NCBI GenBank assembly: GCA_009746045.1 | Contig: RPFO01002194.1 | Location: forward strand, 127,501-191,500 | From: Mesostigma viride | Taxonomy: Eukaryota > Streptophyta > Mesostigmatophyceae > Mesostigmatales > Mesostigmataceae | Direction of reading: 5' to 3' | DNA: 64,000 nt | Shown: in pieces, positions 9,401-17,176 of the stretch | Layout: every line of letters begins with the position of its first letter | How positions within the stretch are numbered: position 1 is the stretch's first letter | Position numbers and translations under genes: made by a program | Notes under the pieces: model-generated | The model's database searches: none | What the model was told of the DNA's origin: nothing | What the model saw: only the letters and a program-made list of their open reading frames with translations

Positions 9401-12048
9401 TTCCCCCCCCCCCCCCCCCCCCCCCCCGCCCCTTTCCCCCCTCTCCCCCCCCTCTTCCCCACCCCCATCCCCCCACCTACCCAGGTCCTGTCCACGCTGG
9501 CCATCTACGACACCATCCGGCACATTCGCAGCCCCGTGAACACGATGGCCTTTGGGCACGCCTACTCGATGGGGGCGTTCCTAGTGGCAGCGGGGCAAAA
9601 GGTGGGCAATGGACTACTGTAGCCATACTTAATTAATAAACTAGTATAACACTACTGCTCCTGTTGGCCGTGGGGCACAGAGACCATTTTAACAAGGTTT
9701 AACTATCATTGTTAAAATGAGGTTCCTCATGGTGGCGGGGCACAATGTTTGCAATGGACAACTGTATCAGTGGTAATGTCGTCGCACTTCTATCAGGGTT
9801 GCGCCCATAAGGTAGACCTCACAAGGTACAAGACCATTAAATCATCAACGTAAGAGTACTAATAGTGTAGTAGTCAGGTTGCGCCCTTTGGTTAGACCTC
9901 ATGCTGTCTAGGGTTAAGGCCATTAGATCAGACCATTATGTTATGAAGCCGTGTACGGTTGTGAAGCTACGGAGCTTTGAAGTGATCAATTTTTTATATT
10001 GCAAAGGCATGAATGTGTAGAGCGGCGGGCTAAGCGTGTGCGCTTAGAGCAAGCTAAAGAATGAAATTGTGGACCAAAAAGTCGGGCCACATGCCATGCA
10101 TTGAGCGGTTGCAAGCCAGTTAGAGTAAGCTCTCTCAACCACTATCGAGCATTTGAGCTGGGGGCACATCCTTAGAGATTGCGACACATCCTTAGAGATA
10201 GGGATACCTCCTTGGAGATAGGGATACGTCCTAGAGCTGTGCATGTCTGTGCCCTGACCATGCCTGCGGTCGCGACCATGCGTCCCCGCTGGTATGTTTT
10301 CATCAGCCACCCCATGGAACCCATAGTTGTCCGTGCCATCTCTTATTCCGCACCCCCCTCCTTGTTTTCTCATGAACCCGCGTCTTCTGGCGTCATTGCG
10401 CCGCCGTGTGACCCTGTTTTCTGTCCTTATTTGCCCTGTGCCACCTTCTGTCTGCCCCTGCCTGTCCCTCCTGCATCGATATCCTCCTCTCCTGCGGCCT
10501 CCTTTGCTTGCTTGACCCCACCCGCGCGCAGGGCAAGCGCGGCGCGCTCCCGCACACCAACTTCATGATCCACGCGCCCGAGGGTGTCGCCAGGGGGCAG
10601 GTGAGACTCTCGCCTGAGGCTGCCTGTGCTTTGCAGCTGGAGCAGATGGAGCAGATGGAGCAGATGGAGCAGATCGAGCAGATCGAGCAGATTGAGCAGA
10701 TCGAGCCGATCGAGCAGATTGAGCAGATTGAGTACGATGGCAGCCCGCCTGCTGGACCAAGCCTCAGGAGCTTGCAGAGTCTCGGAGTCCTGAATGAGCA
10801 TGGTTTTGCTACTCGCGACGCTTGTAACTGATTCAGCCATCAGCGGTGCCTGCGATTGCAGGGACACGCAGCCACGTAGCTGCTCCGCTGCTTACAGGCA
10901 TGCCTGCACGGAAGGCTACGTTTGATGGCGCCACAATCTTAACTAATTACTTGGTCTCCAGAAGACCTGTTCATGGTAGACAGTGCCTCAAATTGAAGCA
11001 TTCAATCTGTCTCATTGCAAAATGCATCGATAACCTGCCATTCTGTTGCGTGCCCTCGTCCTGCCACCCGTTGCCTGCCTTCATCCTGCCACCCATTGCC
11101 TGCCTTCATCCTGCCACCCATTGCCTGCCCTCATCCTGCCACCCGTCGCCTGCCCTCATCCTGCCACCCGTCACCACCCCAGGCGTCGGACATGGTGAAC
11201 GAGACGCGCGAGCTGTTGCGGCTGCAGGAGTACCTGCTGTCCGAATTCTCCAAGAACACGGGGCAGCCCATGGACAAGGTGGGTGGATCAGCATGCATGC
11301 ATGTTATACATAGCGTGACATGGTGGGGGGCAGCAGCATGCATGCATGTTATACATAGCGTGACATGGTGGGGGGCAGCAGCATGCATGCATGTTACATA
11401 TAGCGTGACATGGTGGGGCGGCTGTGCGATGGGGTGGTGCTGTGATGATGCTCGTGGCACATTGTGTAGCCCGTTTAATTGCTCATGCTATGTTTATCAT
11501 AGAGAACATACATGTATTTTTTCCAGATGCTTTAAATGGTACAGATAGTGGCAGCTTGAGCGCCGTATGGTCTGGTTTCCTGTTGTAAATGCGTGCCTGT
11601 GCTGGTGGTTGGATCGATATGAGTGTGCGCTGGCTGTCACGTGCTCCTGCATGCGCTGGCTGTCACATGCTCATGCGTGCGCTGGCTGTCACGTGCCCTT
11701 GTGTGCGTTGGATGTGAGGAACAACAAATTACCTCAATATATAATCGTCTCACGTGCTATTGCGTGTGCTGGCCGTCACGTGCTAGTGCATGTGCTGGTG
11801 CTCTGCTCGGGTGCTCTCGTGTGCTCTGCTCATGCGTGCTGGCGCTCTGCTCTGGTGCTCTGCTCGGGTGCTGTGCAATGCTCATGCGCTACGGTCCTCC
11901 GCTATGGTGCTGGTCGCAGCTCAAGGAGGACCTGACGGAGAAGGGCAACGTGTACATGAGTGCGGAGCAGGCCATCGAGTACGGCGTGCTGGACCTGATC
12001 GTGCGCCCGCGGAGAGGCGGCAAGAAGAAGAACCTGATGGACGAGTAA
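6492..12048 (+). CDS. CLPR2: plastid Clp protease subunit, ClpR2-like (8 exons)
   Basis: Model: exons 6492-6609, 6776-6848, 7357-7468, 8576-8710, 9485-9601, 10532-10600, 11183-11278, 11920-12048 (849 nt, 282 aa). All introns are GT-AG and all phases join. The N-terminus (about 1-70) is a Ser/Ala/Arg-rich, acid-poor transit peptide, so the product should act in the chloroplast stroma in the Clp core. The mature start ([11 protein letters not shown]) and the TINEEFSN and VRPRR motifs resemble plant ClpR2, whose length is also about 280 aa. Known of the family: ClpR subunits are structural, inactive paralogues of ClpP. Seen here: the Ser of YSMGA (residue 174) and the His of MIHAP (199) remain, but the third triad position is Asn (250) within a TEKGN stretch. 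Exons 1 and 2 are inferred from phase, splice consensus and composition; the other six are clear by homology. Introns 3-7 are packed with tandem repeats. Confidence 0.9.
7857..7918 (+). repeat. AGACCCC short tandem repeat in CLPR2 intron 3
   Basis: Runs of 'cccagacc' units inside the third intron. Confidence 0.8.
7961..8156 (+). repeat. 24-bp minisatellite, 8 copies, in CLPR2 intron 3
   Basis: Eight head-to-tail copies of a unit containing 'tgcccttttgaacgcctgca', with single-base variation only (ATC/AAG). Uninterrupted and intronic. It is not a CRISPR array, since there are no spacers. Confidence 0.95.
8361..8455 (+). repeat. 20-bp minisatellite (ctgtctcctatccaccctat)n, intron 3
   Basis: Four full copies plus a degenerate fifth. 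The unit is pyrimidine-rich and lies just upstream of a decoy 3' splice site, so it may act as an extended polypyrimidine tract. Confidence 0.85.
8462..8491 (+). repeat. duplicated 5' end of CLPR2 exon 4 inside intron 3
   Basis: Thirty bases, including the AG and the first codons for YRERVIFIG, are identical to 8573-8602, the true acceptor and start of exon 4. Downstream the copy diverges. This is a partial, decoy splice acceptor 111 bp upstream of the real one. Confidence 0.9.
8813..8939 (+). repeat. G-rich tract in CLPR2 intron 4
   Basis: About 125 bases of almost only G and GC, with G-runs above ten. This is G-quadruplex-prone on the coding strand, shortly after the donor site at 8711. 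Confidence 0.9.
9403..9427 (+). repeat. poly-C tract (25 C) in CLPR2 intron 4
   Basis: Twenty-five consecutive C, followed by more C-rich sequence up to the acceptor at 9483-9484. Complementary in composition to the G-rich tract near the donor of the same intron. Confidence 0.95.
9602..10531 (+). other. CLPR2 intron 5, no gene seen
   Basis: A 930-bp intron. A 'ttgcgccc..agacctca' string occurs twice (near 9798 and 9877), and a 'ccttagagat(t/a)g' motif recurs near 10168-10215. No coding or RNA gene is evident. Confidence 0.6.
10639..10732 (+). repeat. 9-bp repeat (gagcagatn)n in CLPR2 intron 6
   Basis: About ten copies of gagcagat(g/c/t) just after the exon 6 donor. It reads as an open EQM/EQI polymer but lies inside the intron. 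Confidence 0.85.
11060..11172 (+). repeat. 25-bp pyrimidine-rich repeat before CLPR2 exon 7
   Basis: About five copies of 'ctgccaccc(a/g)ttgcctgcc..' run up to the acceptor at 11181-11182 and probably form its polypyrimidine tract. Confidence 0.85.
11288..11411 (+). repeat. 46-bp tandem repeat, about 3 copies, CLPR2 intron 7
   Basis: Unit 'catgcatgcatgttatacat..' followed by 'agcgtgacatggtgggg', immediately after the exon 7 donor. Confidence 0.85.
11620..11800 (+). repeat. degenerate repeat (gcgctggctgtcacgtgctc)n, CLPR2 intron 7
   Basis: Four to five diverged copies of a 20-30-bp unit, followed by ctctgctcgggtg-type repeats to about 11870. Confidence 0.7.
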
Positions 12049-12142
12049 AACCTGTTCGGCGTCATAGTCACCGGACGAGTAAACCTGTTAGGCATCAACC
12101 TGATGGATGAGGAAAGCCTGCTCGGCGTCATAGTCACTGGAG
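12032..12142 (+). repeat. partial tandem duplication at the 3' end of CLPR2
   Basis: The segment 'aacctgatgga(c/t)gag..' to 'gcgtcatagtcac' containing the last codons occurs at 12032 and again at 12096. The second copy has lost the stop codon and lies in the 3' region. Confidence 0.75.
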
Positions 12143-12739
12143 GGATGCGTGCGTGATATTGATGATATGGGGTTATGAGAGATGCATCGACGGATTGGGT
12201 GGTGCTCTAACCATCGGTAAGATGCTTATCGATGCTATGAGATAACATTAGTTGATCTATCTAGCAATGATCATCGATGGAATTTGTTGGGCAGATTCCT
12301 TGAGAAGGGGAGGGGGGGATCCTCCAAGGAACGAGACTGGCTAGCAGGTGGAACTGCTAGTTTCAGAATTACAATGGGTGCCCTTGAACAATAGTCAGTA
12401 GCTTTCTAGCTGTTGACATGGTTATAGGCAGGCAAGCTGAGGGTATCATGCTTTTTCAGAATAATCGCCAGACGATGCCCTAGGCACGAGTCATGGACCT
12501 GGCCAGTCAGTAGATCTTGCAGTAAAGAATGTCAAGGAGACAACCAGCGCAGGCCAGAAATCTGGAGAATCCGGACCATGGTAGCTCGAGCCTGCCGTTA
12601 TCTTGTCCGTGTTTTCGAGTCGTTCAGGATGATGAATATGAATGGAGATGGAAATGTGTAGCCTTGTGCATTGACATTATGGCTGGCTTACATGTAGATT
12701 GGCTTTCGTGGCAGGCTTACCCAGCACGAGCCACGAGGT
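12143..12739. other. intergenic spacer downstream of CLPR2
   Basis: No gene seen. A short string at 12530-12575 ('caaggagacaacc..gcgcaggccagaaatc') recurs at 34898-34930 inside the second pogo-like element, so a small dispersed repeat is present. Confidence 0.5.
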
Positions 12740-12871
12740 AGCCATGGCTGACGGCGGAGCTCATAACTTTCACGTTTGGGCACCAAATTCGGCTGTGAAT
12801 ATCACAATCGCTTCGTCTTTCTAAGACGCACACGCTGATATAATTTTCCGAAGCTATTACGCAATATATGG

Positions 12872-13063
12872 AGAACTTTTGCGAATGACTGTAGGTGTCA
12901 GTTGGCGATGCCTTAGGATCTGGAGACGTCCGTCCTATAGTCAGCAAAAATTGGTGCGAGAGGTCCCCAGTTCGATTCCGGCCTGGATTCATTTGCAGAT
13001 CGCGTTTTCCGCGGACCGGCACTGAACGCAAATGGTTTTCACCTTTGCGGCGTGCCAAATCAG
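12872..13063 (+). mobile_element. tRNA-like SINE inserted in E1 leader
   Basis: A 192-bp insertion absent from the matching position of E3 (near 32,340), flanked by the 9-bp direct repeat AATATATGG (12863-12871 and 13064-13072). It contains an A-box-like string (gtcagttggcgatg, about 12897) and a good B box (agttcgattcc, about 12969), as in RNA polymerase III-driven, tRNA-derived SINEs. It does not fold as a clean tRNA by eye. Confidence 0.7.
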
Positions 13064-13069
13064 AATATA

Positions 13070-14436
13070 TGGCGAGCAAACGCTCCTCCGCGCAACGCAG
13101 CCTGGCAGCTGCGCTCGGCCCTGACTGAATACGTCTGCAGCTTAGCCCTCCGGCCCAGAAGGCAGCGGCGCCACTAGCCAAGCTCTAGTGGTCGCCCAGC
13201 CCCCCGGGCTCACCTCGCCCGCAGCGTCGCCTGAACCCAAGCGCAGTCGCCATGCCGAGCCGACCTGGGAAGAGTTGGACTTTGACGCCAGCCAGCCCGG
13301 CTTTTTTGACAAGCTCACGCACGACAAGATCCTTAGCTACGCGTTCTGGGGATCGCACGCCCGTCGCTTCTTGAATTGTGCAAGCAACTCTTCCATCAGG
13401 GTCGCCTCATGGATGCTTTCCAGAGGCGCACCTCCAACTTCGACCCCATCCTCACCCTCCGCCGCCCCCACCTTCAGCAACGCGCCCTTTTCTCCCTCCT
13501 TGGACGCTCCATCGAGGAGCTCTGGCCCCCCAAGCCCACCACCACCACCTTGACCGAATCCTCCATCCCTCCTTAAGTTTCGAGCAGCACGTGACCCCCC
13601 TTGCCGCAGATGTGGTGGCAATGGGAGGCACGCTGGCTTCTGAGCTCCCTCACATTTCCACCACCGTCACGTCCACCTCCACCCTCCTCGCCTCCACCTC
13701 CACTGCCACCTCCTCCTCCACCGCCGCCCCCAAGGCCCAGCTCCTCGACATCGACCAGCGCCTCAAGGACACCGCCATCGCCATCGAGTGCATGCAGTAC
13801 ACCGCAGGCATCACCGCCCAGGCGGTGAAGGACATTGCCGCCAAGCCAGCCCCCGATGGCCCAACCGGCGATGCCCCTCCCACCCAGACCTGGGCGGACC
13901 TGCTCAAGCACCACGCCACCTCTACCACCTCCACCATCGCGGCACAGCTTAAGCAACAAGCCCTCGACCTACGCGAAGAGGCCAACATCACCCAGCGCAG
14001 CCACAATGTCATCGTCAAGCACTTTGACCAGCCTGCAGATGAGACCTCGACGACTCTTCTCACGGCATTTAAGCGCGCCATTTTTGCCCCCATGCACATC
14101 ACTGGTGAGCTGCGAATGTCGGCTGCACGCCTTCCCCGCGGGCGGGGTAAGGCTGGCCCGGCTCCCCTGCTCCTCACCTTTAAGTACATGGCGGACAAGC
14201 TGTTGTTTCTTATAAACCGCAAGAAGCTCTCGAGGACTCACTTCACGCTGGACGACGACCTGACCGTGGCCCAGCAACAACGGCGACGCGAGCTACAGTA
14301 TGGCCGACCTACCTCCAGTTCCGGCAAAGCGCAGGGGGGAAACCGGCATACTACCGGGGGGACGTCATCCACGTCGACCACAAGCCCTGGCAGGCACCCC
14401 CAGTCTAGGGAATATAGCAGTAGTGTAGATTCGTAA
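13070..14436 (+). pseudogene. LINE ORF1 protein, frame-broken (E1)
   Basis: Start region MASKRSSAQR, then a stop. A second block (13188-13553) matches the Pro-rich linker of the intact ORF1 (SPEPK..). The longest open frame, ending at 14436, matches its C-terminal half: a Ser/Thr-Pro region, a helical middle, an 'NVIVKHF' RNA-binding-like strand, then 'FTLDDDL..AQQQ.RR'. These are features of L1-type ORF1 RNA-binding proteins. At least two frameshifts separate the blocks. Likely function when intact: RNA chaperone of the retrotransposon RNP. Confidence 0.65.
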
Positions 14437-14450
14437 GGCTTAGCCTACCA

Positions 14451-15041
14451 CGCGGCCCCAGCGCATGTGCGCCCATAATGGCCATGGATGATGCATTTAA
14501 GAATTTTGACTTTAGCCACGCCCTGTCGCGTCTGCGTGCCACAATCTCCGGCGCCACCATGGCGGCTGGCCACTCAGCTTTGGTGCAACCCAAATGAGCT
14601 GAGCTGACGTGCCTGCCTTAACTGCATGCCCTGTGGGGTGGGTGAGGACCTGTCCCATGATTTAACGAAAGGAGGGCTCTCAGCCGAGGACAAGGAACTG
14701 TCCCTCGTACCTGATGACCACCTTATTGATCCCCTTGTGTACCGTCGCGTGCCGTGTTTGACTATCCTTGCTGGGGCGTTAGCTAGACGCTCAAACTAAT
14801 CTAATTGCGACAATGATGATGGTGCAAGATGATGCTTTTGCCTCCCCTGCTATAGAACAATGCTTTCACAACACACACTTTGCACAGTATGATGATGAAG
14901 CCGCAAATGCGGAATTTATTGAGAAAGTTACTACAATTACAACACGTTGATAGTCTCAATATCGATGCACTCCATGCTCACGAGCCCGCAGTTAGGCAGC
15001 GCTCCATGACATGCTACCCGCCTTGCTCCCAAGGAAAGGAA
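14451..15041. repeat. spacer with 141-bp direct repeat unit (14522-14663)
   Basis: Bases 14522-14663 ('gtcgcgtctgcgtgccacaa..') are nearly identical to 16028-16168. Otherwise no gene is seen. Confidence 0.7.
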
Positions 15042-16027
15042 GAAACACGAAGGCCACTAACGAGAAACTCGAAGAGACTACACGCTACATGAGAGTCCTC
15101 TTCGACTTAATCAACCAAACCATTCGTCATGCCACACGCATGACACACGCCACACTTGTCAGTCCAGCCAGGAATGCCAAAACTATCTTGCTGCCTGAAC
15201 CATGCAAACAGAAACCGCATTCCAGTTGCCGTCCTGGCTTTCTACCACACATGCCAACAAAAGCAGGAAGGCATCCCGACAAATCTAAATGGCTACCCTG
15301 TTGCCGATCTCATCTCCTAGACGCTCCGGCATTTTCTGTCCCTGGGAATGTCCGGCATTGAGTCACGACCACCAAGGTAGAAGCATAGTATCCTTCAAAC
15401 AATCTGCAAGCTCACACCTCGCGTGTGAGTGGCCCAGCAAACATTGCTTCTAATCTTTCCTTTCTAGAAGCAATCCCTTTGTAGGGCTGCCAGCGATTCC
15501 GCATTCATTCCAGCGATCTGGCTCCGCACCGCAAATTGCCCTTTTCCATTTTCTGTCCAGCCCTCATAACGTTGATCCGCTATTCTACACCACAAAGACA
15601 CCTGGCCTGTCAATAGCCTCGGCGCTGTTGAAGTCCAGCAGACTGTTCAGCTTCAGCTCCAGCTCCAGCTCCAGCTCCAGCTCCAGCTCCAGCTCCAGCT
15701 CCAGCTCCAGCTCCAGCTGTCCACTAACTCGCGCATGATCCTCTCGACGCTGCGCACTTGTGCTGCCGTCCGCTCAATTCAGTGCTGCGCGCCCAGCTGT
15801 GCCTGGCCCAGCGCGAGAGCACGTACACTTTCGTCCGCTCTTGTGCTGCGCGCCTGACTCGGTGCCTGGCCCGGCGCGCCTGCCCCTGACCCTATGCTGC
15901 AAGTGCTAGTGTCCCCCCCCCGGTCACTAGCCTTTGTCGAAAATGCGCAGAAAACAAGTTGCTTGCGCACGTCACCAGTCTTGTGCATAGTGGGCGCCCG
16001 GATGACATAGCTCGCATCCGTGACAGC
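15042..16027. repeat. 1-kb dispersed repeat, copy 1
   Basis: Nearly identical to 26379-29367 once the 1.77-kb insertion there is removed. Copy 1 lies downstream of a minus-strand gypsy integrase and copy 2 lies upstream of a minus-strand gypsy reverse transcriptase. That placement would fit an LTR-containing segment of one gypsy family, but clear TG..CA ends are not visible. Confidence 0.75.
15654..15719. repeat. (CAGCTC)n hexanucleotide tract, about 10 copies
   Basis: Same locus as the roughly 47-copy tract at 26984-27271 in the second copy of the repeat. Confidence 0.9.
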
Positions 16028-16168
16028 TGTCGCGTCTGCGTGCCACAATCTCCGGCGCCACCATGGCGGCTGGCCACTCAGCTTTGGTAAAACCCAAATC
16101 GGAGCTGAGCTGACGTGCTTGCCTTAACTGCATGCCCTGTGGGGTGGGTGAGGACCTGTCCCATGATT
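16028..16168. repeat. 141-bp direct repeat, second unit
   Basis: Matches 14522-14663, abutting the end of the 1-kb repeat. Confidence 0.75.
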
Positions 16169-16195
16169 CCCCCCCTCGCTGGCTCTTATGGTTCC

Positions 16196-16990
16196 TCACA
16201 TGGCCAGCAACCGTGCCAACACCACAGCGGCTAAGGAAATGGTGACGCTACTGGTTGCGAAACGGGCAGCGACACAAACCGGGCAAAACCACTGGCCCGC
16301 TGGCACGGTGGTGAGCGCTGGCTGCAAGCAGTGCATGTGCCACCCACAATTACAGTGATCGCACGGCAACATGGTATCCCCCTGGTCTACGCGATGGCAA
16401 ACCTGACATGCACTGTGCATCCTTGACCCGCCTGGCCGTGTGCGGGGCGAGGTCAGGCAATAATAAGTTGGGCAACGAAAACGGACTGAGGTTGCTTACG
16501 TTATGTATCCGTGGTGCGACTGCCGTCGACGCCCTCCAAAAATGGCGACCCCAGATGGCTTGATGGCGACGATCCGCAAGATGGCCGGCCCCGCAGGCAC
16601 GTCAAGAGTGTCGGTCAGCTGCGTGCGGAGAAATACGAACTGCCCCGGACGAAAATGCAGCTGACGGGCCATATAAGCGCCTGAGTCCTCGGCGCTGAGC
16701 GTAGCGCAGGGTATCTCGGTGCTGGGCGATGAACATGTTCATGGCGATGGGCATAACCTTGCGAAAGGTAGCCGCCCGTGCGGTCACCTCAGCCAGAAAC
16801 TGATTGGCGTTGTCAAACGCCGTAGGGGTGGGGTGTGCACTCTGCGCCTCCGTGGGGAGCAAGGGTGCGCGCCCAAACAACAGGAAATACGGGGAGAAAC
16901 AGGCGAGCGACTCCTGGGGTGACATCCGGTAACCCATGGCTATCCACGCTGTCAGGAATACGCTCTATCCGTTCCGTTATTGCAGTCGTA
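16196..16990 (-). pseudogene. Ty3/gypsy integrase C-terminus followed by a PHD finger
   Basis: Reading leftwards, 16937-16602 gives the end of an integrase core with the family signature SPYFLLFGRAPLLP. A second frame over about 16680-16500 gives the integrase C-terminal beta domain (FRPGQFVFLR, then GPAILRIVAIKPSGVAIF), and a third a short 'NLSPFSLP' tail. At 16420-16196 a PHD finger follows with every ligand in place: CQVC, CDHC, GWHMHC, WFCPVC. In chromoviruses this position, C-terminal to the integrase, is held by a chromodomain. Two or three frameshifts separate the pieces, so the copy is dead, but their order and spacing suggest that the parent protein was an integrase-PHD fusion. Confidence 0.75.
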
Positions 16991-17048
16991 TCATGCAATA
17001 TAATGCAGTCGTATCATGCAATATAATGCAGTCGTATCATGCAGTATT
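16979..17048 (+). repeat. 24-bp tandem repeat, 3 copies
   Basis: 'tgcagtcgtatcatgcaata' plus four bases, three copies, in spacer DNA. Confidence 0.85.
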
Positions 17049-17176
17049 ATATCCTAGTACCTTGGACCTTATATAGTTATTGTCCTGGCCAGAGTCACTT
17101 GTGCCTGACCTATGTGAGCTATGCCACTGTGCACCCTGTATGTTGAGCTCGGCTCCGTATGTAGTAGCACTGACAT

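Larger units (their letters stand above)
12740..14450 (+). mobile_element. LINE ORF1 element E1, decayed
   Basis: The 5' leader (agccatggctgacggcggag.. to gcaatat) is shared with the elements at 32,140 (plus) and 19,110 (minus). The body carries a broken ORF1 like the intact one at 17,583-18,944. No endonuclease or reverse transcriptase follows. The 3' end near 14,430 ('gtaaggcttagc') is shared with E3 at about 33,835. Confidence 0.75.

Noticed and set aside
12895-12990. Possible tRNA gene
   Set aside because: A- and B-box-like strings occur, but acceptor, D and T stems do not pair cleanly and the block is bounded by target duplications. Annotated as SINE instead.
15042-16027. Interpretation of the 1-kb repeat as a gypsy LTR
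   Set aside because: Its placement beside two minus-strand gypsy fragments fits, but no TG..CA ends, primer-binding site or target duplication could be seen, so it is listed only as a repeat.
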